A DNA stretch of 64,000 nucleotides from Smallanthus sonchifolius (GCA_023525975.1 CM042044.1:12572501-12636500); one strand, 5' to 3'; positions 11,872 to 23,544 are shown, numbered from the stretch's first letter. Numbers and translations are program-made. The notes: generated by a model not told the origin, from the sequence alone.

Positions 11872-14330
11872 TACTGGTGATTTATCAAGCTTCTTCACCT
11901 ATTGCTTATGCTTTCATGTCTCGAAGTCATTTTGTTTAGGATCAACGGTTAGGTTACCCCCGTGATGTTGTTTTCAAGACTTTAGTATTACTAAGGGCAA
12001 ACCTTTCCCGCTTTGCCATGCGTCTCAATTAAGTAATCAAAATAAACTTTCATTTTATCGTTCAAAGTCGATCGTTGAGTTTGCTATTATCCACTCGGAT
12101 TTATGGACTTCATTCGTGCCTAGTATTGGTGGTATTTAAAATTACATCATTTTTCTAGATCACTTTTCTCAATTTCTCTAGTTTATCCTTTGCGTAATAA
12201 ATCTCATGCTACCTCCAAATTTTAACATTTTCTTGCTTACGTTAGAACTCATTTCAGCCATGAAATTAAATCTTGTCAATGTGATAATATGGAGAATTTG
12301 ACAATACCACTCTTCATGACCTTTTTGCCATACATGGTATCCAATTCTATTCATCCTATTCTCATACATAAAAACAAAATGCCTAACAAATAACACATGA
12401 TTCACACACTTAGTATTAGGATTCACACCTTTCTTTTTCAAGCTCCCCTTCCTCATGAATAATCGATTGAAGCTCTCTATATGGCTACATAGCTTCTCAT
12501 TCTTCCCTCTACCACTATAGACAATGATATACCTTTCACCAAGTTATTCAACAAGCCACTTCCTTATTCTCAACTTCACATCTTTGGATGCTTTTGTTAC
12601 CCATACATGTTTCCTCTAGAGAAACTAGCCCTTTGATAATCTCCTTTTGTCTTCCTTGATTATTCATATCAACACCGTGGCTATCGATTTCTTGATCTTC
12701 ACTCTAGAAAGATTATCATTTCTTGTAGTGTTAGTTTTGATGACTCTTCATTACCTTTTGCCTGCTTTTCTCCTATACAGTCTCCATCATATAACATTCC
12801 AGATTCCTTCTTCGATGTTTCCCCTGTCTCTCGACAATTTCTCGAGTCTCGACTTCCTGACGCAACCACTACGGGAGTACCACCTCAGAGACCTAACCAG
12901 CCAACACTTACTCACCCAACCATCTAATTTACCTTCCCAGTCGAGGTACCACATCTTACCCTAATATATCTCATCCCCCCAATCATCACCCCCTTGACAA
13001 CCACGCGTACCCATCCAATGATCGCTTTATCCAAACATGGTATTACTAAACCAATTGATAAGCTTCACCTTTAATGCCAACATATCCTCTACTCCAAGGT
13101 CCCTTACCTAGGCCTTATAGGGTCCACACTGGCGCGACATGATGCTAGATGAATACGGTGTTCTTATTAATAATGAGACTTCAGTTCTCGTCCCTAGACC
13201 CTTAGGTATCAATATGGTTATATAAATGAAAGCTTAATGTTATAAAAAGCTTGATTGGTTGCTAATGGAAAGAGTCATCAATAAGGTATTGACTCTGATG
13301 ACCGATGAGACATTTAGTCTGGTTGTTAAATCAACCACCATATGCACTGTTCTTAGCTTAGTAGTATTACATTTCTCATGTATTCATCAACTAGATATGA
13401 AGAATTCTTTTCTTCACAGTTTGCTTTACAAGATAGTATATATGCACCAACCTTCAGAGTTTGTGAACTCCGATCATCCGTATTATATATGTCAACTTCA
13501 TAAGTCTTTATGCAACCATAAACATGCTTCTTGTGAATGATACCAATAGTTTGCCACGTACATGACTAGTAATGCCTTTTAGAATAGTCATTTCAACTCT
13601 TCGTTGTTTTTTATTAACATGAGCGTAATACATCTTATCTCTTGTTTTATTTGGATGATATCATTATTTTGGCACTCTACACTATTTTTTTGGGATTATT
13701 GCTACTTGCAATAATGACGAGATGTTTCTCTCTCAAAATTAGTATGCTCGACACATTCTAGATCGTGCCAAGATATGTAATTGTAAGCTTTATTCTGCTC
13801 TTGTTCACACTAATGCTAAAGACGGTCTTACGGTCCCTTTTTCAAGACTACTTGTTATATCAAAGTATTGTTGGTGTTTTACAATTACTTAACGATTACT
13901 CAGCCAAACATCCCGTATGGAGTTTAGCAAGTTTGTACATATATGCATGATTCTCTAGAACCACAGTTTAATACTCTCACGCCTATTCTTTATTACATTA
14001 GCAGCAAATTAGATCATGGGCTTCAACTATATGTGACATCAACTTTGGTCTCATAACTTATTCAAACATTCATTGAGTAATTTGTTCGGATACCCGTCGA
14101 TCCACCTATGGGTATTGTGTGCTCATGGGTGATAACTTGTTATCCTGGTTTTCCAAGTGCTAGGCTATTGTCTCTCGCTCAAGTGCTGAAGATGACTATC
14201 GCAGAGTTGCTAATTTTGTTGATGAAACATGTTGGATATGTAGTCTTCTTCTTGAGCTTTATTTTCCTTCACTTGTGCCACTGTTTTATACTATGACAAC
14301 ATCAGTGCGGTCTATTTTTCGCTCAGTATT
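11872..14330 (+). pseudogene. Degenerate Ty1/copia pol (integrase, RT, RNase H)
   Basis: Fragments of a copia polyprotein occur in the normal order on the plus strand with many frameshifts and stops. GAG-pre-integrase and early integrase lie at about 12010-12310 (peptides like LPFYRSKSIVEF and HSDLWTS). A decayed integrase to RT linker, Pro/Ser/Thr rich, lies at about 12650-13030. RT lies at 13259-13540 (TDETFSLVVKSTTICTVLSL, then HQLDMKNSFLH). RNase H lies at about 14090-14300 (RRSTYGYCVLMGDNLLSW, then VSRSSAEDDYR). No LTRs were identified at the ends. It is old and certainly non-functional. Confidence 0.85.
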
Positions 14331-14855
14331 GATAATTTATACATATTCGGCCAAAAATTTGATAGTTTCGCCCCCTGGTAGGAAAAAAATGCCCCCCCCC
14401 TGCCCAAAGGTTCAAGTTACGCCACTATGTGGGTCTATGTGACGCTTTGAATTGGGCTGGATGGTTCATCGGCTAGGTGGTTGGGCCATTCTATCATTCT
14501 TTTTACCCTTTGTTAACGGGTGGGTTGAACTGATTTCACTGATATATAGAGTAACTTGAAAGAGATGGATTGGTTTGTCTTTATAAGAGAAGAAGATTGA
14601 GATGGAAATTTCCCATGGCCGATATAGGACATGTGCAAACTATTTTTAAAGTTTGAACAAATGGAGTAAGAAAGATTTAGATAAAATAAATTTTTTATAA
14701 GATGTGGGTTTGAAACCCATGATCTATAGTAAATATTTCAAGAGATCAAACCAACAACCATTGTGTTTGTGTTTATTTTGCTCTTAGACATAATATGTAT
14801 TATTGTCATTCATACATTCTTTATAAAAGTTATATTTTTACCAAACTTATATTTA

Positions 14856-14861
<6 letters not shown>
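14331..14861. other. Intergenic DNA with a hAT-like terminus
   Basis: At about 14358-14425 the minus strand reads AGTGGCGTAACTTGAACC followed by a G-rich run, resembling hAT ends seen elsewhere here (24998, 29331, 35166). No matching second end was found. The rest is unassigned. Confidence 0.35.
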
Positions 14862-14902
<41 letters not shown>

Positions 14903-14913
14903 CATTTGATCTT

Positions 14914-14976
<63 letters not shown>
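14862..14976. repeat. Two long (TA)n microsatellites
   Basis: (TA)n at 14862-14899 and 14919-14976, separated by a short unique segment. The second directly abuts the MITE at 14978. Confidence 0.95.
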
Positions 14977-14977
<1 letters not shown>

Positions 14978-14980
<3 letters not shown>

Positions 14981-15532
14981 TAGGGGTGAGTTCACTAGAA
15001 AACTCATTTTCATGAGAAAACCAAAAAACTTCTACTGTATATGTTTAGTACACCCAAAACCCCAACCCATCCTCAAAAACCTAACCCCCCTCACCTACCC
15101 CCCAAAAACCTAAACCCCTCACCCCACCTTACCCCTCCAAAAACCTAAAGTAAACCCAAAAACTAAACCAAAAAGCCTAACCCACCCCAAAAACCTAATC
15201 CCCCCACCCCACCTACCCCCTCACCCACCCCTCAAAAACCTGAACCTCCCACCCACCCCCCAAAAATCTAAACCCCCCACCCCGCCCCACCCCTCTAAAC
15301 ACCTAACCTAAAAGCTAAACCAAACCCAAAAAAGTAAGTACAAAAGCTAAACCCACTACTTTTCGAGTTTTTTTTTTGAACGAGGATGACGTGGGAACAA
15401 GGGCTCCAAATCAGTTTTTTAATTTTTGATTTATTAGTTGAGTTATGAATTTTTTATTATTTTTTACCTTAAATAAGTAGTTTTTTGGTTTTCTCATGAA
15501 CATTAAGTTTTCTTATGATCATTCCCCTATAA
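14978..15532. mobile_element. Microsatellite-associated MITE (Micron-like), about 555 bp
   Basis: The left end TTATAGGGGTGAGTTCACTA and the right end (reverse complement TTATAGGGGAATGATCATAA) begin alike and share ATGAGAAAACCAAAAAACT about 35 bp in, giving terminal inverted repeats of about 55 bp with gaps. It sits between (TA)n on the left and (CA)n(TA)n on the right. It has no ORF. A 3' SINE-like tail (minus strand CTCGTTCAAAAAAAAAAC, about 15368-15385) is embedded. Confidence 0.6.
15045..15350. repeat. G-depleted CCCCAAAAACCTAA low-complexity tract
   Basis: About 300 bp with almost no G on the plus strand, made of irregular repeats of the type CCCCAAAAACCTAAACC. It resembles, but is not, a plant telomere array (CCCTAAA). 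It lies inside the MITE. The complementary strand could form G-quadruplexes. Confidence 0.85.
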
Positions 15533-15558
15533 CCATAATACAATACAATTAAACTTAT

Positions 15559-15559
<1 letters not shown>

Positions 15560-15594
<35 letters not shown>
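15560..15594. repeat. (CA)n(TA)n microsatellite
   Basis: A compound dinucleotide run just right of the MITE at 14978-15532. Confidence 0.9.
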
Positions 15595-15706
15595 TGATAT
15601 TATTACGGCTCATGTCAGTTATTTAAAAGTGCACATATATATAATTACTAAATTAATTATGATGTTAACCGGTTCTTGAATCCGGTCTGATCGTTTATCT
15701 TTAAGA

Positions 15707-15834
15707 CGTCCGATTCAATATACGATCCGGTTATGAAAACATTGATAAAATATAATGTTGGCAAAACATACGTCCGATTTAATATACGGTCTGGTTCTAA
15801 AAACATTGATAAAATATAATGTTGACAAAATATG
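15707..15834. repeat. 64-bp tandem duplication
   Basis: Two head-to-tail copies of about 64 bp start with CGTCCGATT at 15707 and 15771. They share CATTGATAAAATATAATGTT and differ at several bases. Confidence 0.85.
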
Positions 15835-16619
15835 TACTTTAAAATAACTACACTAATTAAAATATTACTCCTTTTAATTTTCTTTTCTAAAACTTATATG
15901 TATTAAAAAAATATAGTATAGATACACAATCTTTTGTTCTCTCTCATTCTTATGTTTTCCATATATTTTAAACTCGGAAAAAGATATTTTGAAGTTAAAT
16001 CTAAGCATCGTATGGACGGTTTGGCATACTTGTAAACACTATTCCAATGGCTGCTCCTCTTATCTTTAGTCCCAAGTCCCAACGACATGAAGAAAACAAA
16101 ATTTTAGGTGTGTGGGATGGCATGCTATGCCCAGTCCATGATGTAGACACCATAAACCACATTTGTCACGTGTTGTTGTACCAATAATTATTTTTAGAGT
16201 AAATTCATTTCTAGTTATTGTGATTTGTTAGAAAAAAAAAATTGTTTTGAGTCTAATAGTTTTAATTAGACTTTTTGAGTTCTTGTGATTTGTCAATTGT
16301 ATCAATCGACTACGCATCATTAACACCATTTATTTTTTCTGTTAAGTTTAGTAAAAAGACTAAACTATTTTTGATATTAAAAAGTGCACATCACTACCGT
16401 ATTGTGTATTGTAAATTTCGTTTTAAGTCCCTCCCTCCCTCTCTAACTAAGAACTCAACAAAAATCGTCGCCATCACCACCAAAAAATCAAGAAAGTTGG
16501 ACACTTGCAGATGGTGCTGTGGGTTTTACATCTTTCGATGGCGACCCGATGGACACTTGCAGATGGTGGTGGTAAAGATCATGGCAGCTCTCACTCTCCT
16601 TCAACTCCACCATTTGTGC
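15835..16619. other. Unassigned DNA at the left of LTR B
   Basis: No gene recognised. The ORF at 16275-16721 overlaps the GA-rich part of an LTR and has no family match that I know. The true 5' boundary of the LTR B copy may lie here but I could not fix it. Confidence 0.4.
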
Positions 16620-16974
16620 AAACTTAGAGAGAGAAAGGAGAGCTCGGGTCTAGAGAGAGAAAGCTCGGGAATCAAGCTCGATGTCTCGGGAATCATTACT
16701 CCACATATCAGGAACGATTAGCAACAAAGAGGAAACAAAACAGGTAACATTCATGCTCGGATATGAGTTTTTAGTTAAGAAATGGGTTTTAGGGTTCTAA
16801 TGGGTTTTGAATCAAAGATGGTATTTTTACATATGGAATCGCATAATAAGTATGTATCTAGCTTTATGGAAGCTAGATACAAGTTCTGAACGTAAAAAGA
16901 TCGAAGCTTGAATAAAAAACGATGAAGATGATGAAAATTTGATGCGTAGCCCGAAAAGTCAGATGAATGGGCCG

Positions 16975-17410
16975 AAAACTATTTTTTCGACCGAAAAGTG
17001 TTTTGACATCATAGATTTCGATCAGAAAATTTTGGTCGAAAAGTGTTGGACATCATGGATTTCGATCAAAACATTTCGGTCGAAAAGTGTTGGACATCAT
17101 AGATTTCGATGAGAACATTTCGGTCGAAAAGTGTTGGACATCATGGATTTCGATCAGAACATTTCGATCGAAAAGTGTTGGACATCATAGATTTCGGTCA
17201 GAACATTTCGGTCGAAAAGTGTTGGGCATCATAGATTTTGGTCGAAAAAGTTATTCGAATCCCAAAGATTTCGGACGGGACATTTCGGTCGAAAAAGGAT
17301 TTTGGTCAAGAAGTTTTCGAGCAAAAAAAAATAAGAATAAAGAACCTTTCCAATAGATTAGTTTCCGTTCGAAATAGATTTCGACCGGAATATTCGGTCA
17401 GAGTTTTCGG
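16975..17410. repeat. Tandem repeats with TTTCGGTCGAAA palindromes
   Basis: About six irregular units of roughly 45-60 bp, each with a palindromic core such as TTTCGGTCGAAAA or TTTCGATCGAAAA and the phrase GTGTTGGACATCAT. The block holds the same place in LTR B as the unrelated-sequence palindrome array at 52559-52884. Short ORFs across it are by-products. Confidence 0.85.
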
Positions 17411-18249
17411 GCAAATGGTTTGACACTCATGTGTCTAGTTCACCTAACACTAAGAATAGAAATGTTAAGTGTCTGTTAGATTCATTAGCTTATCTCGTAT
17501 AACTTGATTATTTGTGTGTGACTTTAACTGACGTTCCTAAACCAGCTATGTCACACCCCCAGATTCCACTAATGGAGTTTTACCGTTTGGTGTGTGACAA
17601 ACCAGGATCTCAGTCATTAGTTACATCAAACGACACTATATGGGACATAAATGAAATATCGTAAAAGTTCAAAGTTAATGCGGAAGCGTTTAAATAAGAA
17701 AATAAATGCGGAAAACAAGCGCGCCAAAGTTTAGTTTAATAAAACAAGTAAATTGTTTTAAATGTTTGCATAAGGATGAAATGATAGTAGGACTCTATGC
17801 ATGTCCTAAGTGTGCAACATGTACCTTAGCGACCTGAGAAACATGTAAGAAAAAGTGTCAACACGAGGTTGGTGAGTTCACAGGTTTGCAAATGAATAAA
17901 CTGTTTGAGTGTTTGCAGGATCCACATACGTAAGTCACACCTATTGCTAGCTAGACAATGTACAAGTTACTTTAAGCGTTCGCAACCAAAGCTGACTGTT
18001 TGTGTTTGGGTGCCTTCTGCCATTGCTAACATCAACAATGGAAAGTGCTTAGGACAATTTACACCCGTTCGACATCCAAACAAGTTAGCGCGAATAACCC
18101 GGGTGGGGTTTGTCAAACCCAGTAGTACTACTCAAATTTCCTCGCTATACTCCATATATTAATGGTCCGAGTGTGTAAGGACTTGACATGTTATGTTTGC
18201 ACTTAGGTAAACAAGTGGTAATGAAATACTATGTGATCCATATCTGGTC

Positions 18250-18445
18250 GTGTGTATGTCTCTCCTTGGCGGGAAGACAAGTAAACGGATGTCTGTTCGT
18301 ATGCATGTTTCTTCCCAACAGGAAACAAGTAAAATATTGTTTGTTTGTATGCATGTTTCTCCCCAATGGGAAAACAAATAAAATGATGTTTGTGTATATG
18401 CATGTTTCTCCCCCAATAGGAAAACAAGTAAAAAGGGGCCGTGAA
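18250..18445. repeat. About 54-bp tandem repeat, 4 units, in solo LTR A copy 1
   Basis: Units follow the pattern GCATGTTTCTCCCCAA, a short loop, GGGAAAACAAGTAAAAT. Each contains a small inverted repeat (TTCCC or TCTCCCC against GGGAA). ORFs on both strands (such as 18159-18416 and 18203-18505) are translations of this repeat. Confidence 0.85.
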
Positions 18446-19196
18446 AATCACCTGAGTTGCGTAAGCGTAGAAATTAGCACCACACAAGGATGCAACATTA
18501 ACCACAATTGGTTTGCCTGTGAACGGCTTACGTATGTGTTAGGGATACAATGAGATTTGTGACGACGACACGGAAGGTTAAACATCCTAAGACGCTCTAA
18601 TGATCAAAGAGTTGACGAAAATGTCAACGGGAATACGGATTTCTTAATAAAATGGTTAGGATAAATACGTTACGTGTCGAACGTATCTAATTACGAATAA
18701 TATTACTTAATAAATATATTCATGCGTTTGTGCCATTAAGAATGACCTAATAAAATAATATAATTTATTATATTATTTTTAAACTTAGCAAAATAACACA
18801 ATAAATAAATTGTGTGACAAAAATAGTAAATCTATTATTTTTACTCGATGATATAAACGTGTGTAAATAATATAAATAATTATGTTATTTATTAGTTTGG
18901 AACGTCTCACAATATTTATAAACGTGACGAAATAATATTTAAATATATATTATTTTTAATTTGAGTTACGGGTTTTAATTTATATAAATATTTCATTTCA
19001 TTCGAAATCGTGGTTTGAAAATAATATACATATATTATTTTAAATATAGAGAAACATTAAAACGGGTTATAAAATCAAACCCGAGCCTTCGAGAGTTTTC
19101 CGAGCTCAAAACACATTAATATAACATTATAATAATAATGGAAAAGATTTTATATTAAAATAATGTGTAAAAAGATGTTTTAAAAACAAAACAGGG

Positions 19197-19270
19197 TGGA
19201 GGGACTCGAACCCGGGTCTCCTCCCCCATAGTCCAACGAGTTAACCAGTCCAGGCGCTGGGGCAATCGCA
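19197..19270 (-). other. tRNA-like segment with pol III B box inside solo LTR A copy 1
   Basis: The minus strand reads CTGGTTAACTCGTTGGAC and then GGGTTCGAGTCCC, a canonical B box. The head region is tRNA-like but lacks a complete cloverleaf by eye. The same segment occurs at the same place in the copy at 47750-47825, so it is a family trait. Confidence 0.5.
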
Positions 19271-20408
19271 ACAAGACCGAATTAAAAATGTTTTTGACAT
19301 TCAAGCCCCTGTGTTCTTCCCCTTTGCGAAACCCGAATCAAAATCCATCCCAATTCCATCGATTTTGATCGCGATTATCCAAAATAACAAAGGGGTTTTG
19401 TTCATTAGCTTCATATGAAACTGTGGTGAGGTTTAATTGTAAAATAAACATGTTTAGGATTGTTTAATTACGTTTTTATAAATGGAAACCCTAGTTTAAG
19501 AACATGGAATCGATTTGATTAATTCTTGTAATAATAGTTGTTGAATTCATGGGGCTTTCAATAAACAAAGAATTGTGAATCTAACCATGTAGATTAATTG
19601 TACTGAGATCAAGTCTAGACCGGATTTCGATTAAACCGAATACGGGATGAACCCTAGAATTGGTTTGTCACCAATTCGATCTTATAAGCCACCAAAAGGT
19701 TAGGGCTTATAATCTAGGAATGGAAACGAAACTAATGGTGAATTCAATTATCTGAAACGATGTCGGAATGGTGGAGATCGACTAAAACTCAACCGCGGCC
19801 TCGACGGGTTGCTCTCCGGCGCTTCTCCGATCAAATTGGAATGTGTAAAAGCTTGACAAAGGTTCGACTAGAATGCTCAGAGTGATTGGTTTAGAATTTG
19901 ATAGACCAATTGATCTAATTAATGAGTGTTCGTAATGGGTTCGACGGTTTGGATTACAAGGACATAATTCGCAATGATTAACAGTGTTAATCGTTTAGAA
20001 ACGGCTCGCTAATGGTCGAATTCATTAGTGCTTTACAATCCCCAATTCGAGCAGTTAGGAGGTTAATGTCACGAATTTGGATCAAGGATAAGAAGAGTTT
20101 GACTTTCAAAAGTCAACAGAATCAAAATGCTCTTGATTTTGACTTTAAAAGTCAACAGATTGGTTTTAGGGTAATTACATCTTTAGTCCCTATAGTTTTA
20201 TGTGTAATAGGGTTTGAATAATAGTAGAATTCGCCCCTGAGGTTTCTAATTGAGTTAACTAAGTTAACTGGAATTTTTCGGGTGTCACAAGCTAAGAGTA
20301 TTCAGAAATCACCCGTCCATGTTATGTACAAGTCATTTTAAATGTTTTGAGGCTGAAGTGTATACACTAAATGAATAAGTGTTATGAATGCCAATGTGAT
20401 CATACGTG

Positions 20409-20416
<8 letters not shown>

Positions 20417-20462
<46 letters not shown>
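20417..20462. repeat. (TA)n microsatellite in LTR B
   Basis: About 46 bp of TA dinucleotides. A short ATATAT run occupies a similar place in the copy at 51 kb. Confidence 0.95.
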
Positions 20463-20467
<5 letters not shown>

Positions 20468-20689
20468 TGAATGATGAACAAAGAATGAAACGTATGATTA
20501 TAAAGAATGAATGAAAGAATGACATAACGTAAATGAATGAAATCTTGCTTTATATTCTATATATCGCATGCTATGAATGTATGTAAACGTTATGGACGCT
20601 TCGATGACAATGGCTACTTCGGTATTCGGACGACCATGTAACTAATATGCTGCCGGGAAAAAGGTTTAGAAAGGTAGACTGAATATGAC

Positions 20690-20930
20690 GGTTATACGAT
20701 AGCGACGGACGACCCATTACGTGTCGGACGGTTGTAAGATAAAAGGGATGGCTGCATATGTGGTTCGCATGGGAAACGGATGCCTTAGGGCAGACTGGCG
20801 AATATGACGGCTTACGACGGTAGGACGGTTGTAAGTCATGACAGACGGACGAAAGTGCCGGACGGTTATAAGAATAAAATGACGGACGGACACTAATTGC
20901 CGGAAGGTTGTAAGAATGGCGGGCCATGAC
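20690..20930. repeat. CGGACGGTTGTAAGA irregular repeat in LTR B
   Basis: Four or more copies of CGGACGGTTRTAAGA-like motifs among other GACGG-rich text. The equivalent block in the other LTR B copy is at about 51800-52110. Confidence 0.75.
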
Positions 20931-21082
20931 GATGGACCGTATCGTTTGTCTTTGTGACATACGCAATCAATGTTGGGCTGATCACCCTTATGTGTATGAC
21001 CAATGAATGTTTAATGAAAGAAAAGGTGAATACATATTTATGTACTCGCAAATGAATGCTAAATGAAGGCAAATGATGTGTA

Positions 21083-21130
<48 letters not shown>
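21083..21130. repeat. (TG)n(TA)n microsatellite in LTR B
   Basis: A compound dinucleotide run near the 3' end of the LTR. Confidence 0.95.
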
Positions 21131-21131
<1 letters not shown>

Positions 21132-21449
21132 TTATAAAGAATTAATGTTTATACCTAAATGCTCTAAACTAGAACTAACCAACATTAACTGATTTTTAGT
21201 ATGCACTTCAGGTAGCAAGAAGAAAGGACGTGCGAAGGCGTGAAGGCTACCCGGCATGAGACTAACATCCCGCTTTATTTTATGATTAAGATAATATTTA
21301 TGTTTTAAATGTTAAGACTTTCGCTGTTATATACTCAAAATGTTGAATGCTTCCGTTGTGTTTGAATGTTTTAAATTAAAGTTTAGTATTGATGATTTTG
21401 TTTATGAGTAAATTCAACTAGTGAGGTTACCTGGAATTAGGGCCTTACA

Positions 21450-22215
21450 TGAAAATGTAAGTTGATACGTGTCCCAACCCACGTTGAAGCCGTTTGCCCA
21501 TGTTATCCACTTTTGCATGCATGTTTCCTTTTATTTAGTTCCACTAGTCCATGATCTCATGGTTTAACTGTGTATCGATTTCCATTTGAACTTTGTATTT
21601 AAGTACTATTTTGGATGAATGAAAATAAGCAGAAAGTTGTAGCAAAATTGCATTCTTGTTCTTCTCTAATTTCTTGGAGTCTAACCCGCTCAAAAGGTCT
21701 CTATCTTGAAGTCTAACCCGCTCAACGGGTCCTATAATAAGTGGTGCAGCCAGAGAAGAGAGTGGGGGGGGGGGGGTTGGATGATGTATATTCCGCTGCC
21801 GAGAATGCCGAAGATGGATTTGGGTTTCTTTGTACATATTTTGATAATCGATGTAAGGTTCATTGCTTGTTTCGTTTTCAGTTTCGTATCTCTTGTCAAC
21901 ATATCATACCAAATTTATTTTGTTTCTTTTTAATTTTTTATAAAGAAAAGTAATTAATTTGTTGCATCTGAATAATGCCTCTCATATGCATTTGTTTTTA
22001 TTCATCGCATCTTATTCTAAAATTCACACATCTGGATTATCTACTGTATAGCCTTTTAGTAGTTTTCTCGGTTTTCTTCTAACGTTTAGTGTTAAATATA
22101 TGTTAAAATTTCAATCGTCCCCCATAAAGTTTTGCAAAAGCCCTTAGATCGCCCCATGAAATTATATCACTCGTCAAACGACCCTCATAAAAAAAATTGG
22201 GTCTGCCACTGAACG
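21450..22215. other. Unassigned DNA with hAT-like ends
   Basis: A run of 12 G lies at about 21764-21775. AGTGGTGCAGCCAGAG near 21739 and TCTGCCACTG at 22202-22211 look like facing hAT termini, but no matching 8-bp duplication was found. Short ORFs here have no recognisable domain. Confidence 0.4.
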
Positions 22216-22832
22216 TAAGGGTGTGCATGGGTCGGTTTGGGTCGGTTTTTGGGTAAAACAAAACCAAAAACCAAAAATTCATTTTTGGGTTTTTTAAAAC
22301 CGTTCGGTTTTCGGTTTTAAAACCATTTGGGTTTGAATTTTTTGAGGGTAAAAGAAAAATAGCCCAAAATAATAAACTTGGTTTGAAATTTTGGGCCAAT
22401 TTTTTTTTATTAACTAATGATTATCACACATTTTGGCCTAAATATTTTGGACTACAAAAATTATTAGTTTTCTTAAAAAATACTCAACATAAAAAATAAA
22501 CATTAAAATTTATAAATTCAATAAATATAAATAATAACCTATTATTAATGCAAATATGTGTAACACAAATAAATATGTATACACTTTTAAGATACAGCAA
22601 ACAACATAATATATTATATATTATGAAACGTGAATACACAATATATAATTAAAGTATATGTATATGTATATGTTCGGTTCGATTTTTTCGTTTTGCAAAA
22701 GATACAAAACCGAAACCAAACCGTAATATTCGGTTTTCAAAAAATGCAAAACCAAAACCGTCGTTTTTTCGGTGAGGTTTTTTTGATTATTTCGGTTTCG
22801 GTTCGGTTATTTCGGTTTTTTGCTCACCCCTA
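22216..22832. mobile_element. hAT-type MITE, 617 bp, perfect 8-bp target duplication
   Basis: The left terminus is TAAGGGTGTGCATGGGTCGG and the right, reverse complemented, TAGGGGTGAGCAAAAAACCG. ACTGAACG occurs at 22208-22215 and 22833-22840. The arms are rich in GGTTCGG/CCGAACC-type text on both sides. It shares end structure with the MITE at 9253-9788. No coding capacity. Confidence 0.82.
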
Positions 22833-22840
22833 ACTGAACG

Positions 22841-23544
22841 TGGGTAAAAGACATCACTGACGAATCAAAAACCAACTTTACCTATGGATCACCAACATAA
22901 CATTCACTCATAAATCACTGAAGAATATTACCATTGGATTAGCATAGGATACACGGAATAGCGGTGCATCTAAATTATATCTACCAATTTCTGTAAATAA
23001 AAAAACATGTTTCAAATAATTAAAAGAAAAAAGATGATAAATCAAATGCTATTATAATTTGAAATATTTTTAACATCGTCTTCTACATATAATTGGTTTT
23101 CTTTAATATTTTTATACAACTAATTAACGAATAAATCTATTCAGTTAGCCTCTAAAACTATAATGTTGCCATGCATACCGAATATGCCTATGTTTTATTC
23201 CTTAGACATGAATATGAGTGATTATAATTCATTTCTTTAAACAAAAATCCCAAGAACACTGACAGATAATTCAGATCTCGATGTCCACCTGTTCCTTTCA
23301 AACTTCAGTCATATAATATATTACATTAACTCACGCACTTTAAAGCAAATAAACAAGGGCACCTTAAAAGGCCGTGATAGACCCATAATGCATGGATCAA
23401 GTTGTGGACCACGTTGTTTTATGCAATCTACCACCCTATACAATTGCAAATCGTACTTGATTCGCAATATGGGTATTCTTCAAGAAATCGAAACACGAAA
23501 TAATGACGTGGTTCTCTCCCGTTTATTATAGCGGATGATGACAT
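22841..23544. other. Intergenic DNA, nothing recognised
   Basis: AT-rich, no ORF worth calling and no repeat recognised. Confidence 0.5.

Larger units (their letters stand above)
17549..20289 (-). mobile_element. Solo LTR, family A (copy 1), target duplication AGCTA
   Basis: It begins TGTCACACCCCC and ends CGGGTGTCACA. AGCTA flanks it at 17544-17548 and 20290-20294. It matches the copy at 46231-48894 along its length, including a tandem repeat and a tRNA-like segment. There is no internal coding domain, so it is the product of LTR-LTR recombination. Its sense strand is minus, judged from the shared CTCACCAAC block. Confidence 0.92.
16620..21449 (+). mobile_element. Old LTR of family B, split by a solo LTR A
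   Basis: In plus orientation the order matches the intact family B LTR at 51248-53379 (minus): GA-rich stretch (about 16626-16670), palindrome-rich block, CCAGCTA|AG, CTGAAGTGTATACACTAAAT, a GACGG-rich block with GGATGCCTTAGGGCAGACTG, and a terminus GGGCCTTACA at 21449. LTR A (17549-20289) interrupts it at AGCTA. The 5' end is lost or too diverged. It is clearly older than the copy at 51 kb. Confidence 0.75.

Noticed and set aside
15045..15350. Interstitial telomere array
   Set aside because: The units are CCCCAAAAACC-like and irregular, not CCCTAAA, and the tract sits inside a MITE.
18159..18553. ORFs on both strands of solo LTR A, also 46842-47207
   Set aside because: They are translations of a 54-bp tandem repeat and show no protein family features.
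19197..19270. Functional tRNA gene
   Set aside because: Only the B box and part of the head fit. I could not fold an acceptor stem and anticodon arm, and the segment recurs inside another LTR copy.
21739..22211. A complete small hAT element
   Set aside because: The two facing ends look like hAT termini, but the flanking bases do not form an 8-bp duplication, even after removing the nested MITE at 22216.
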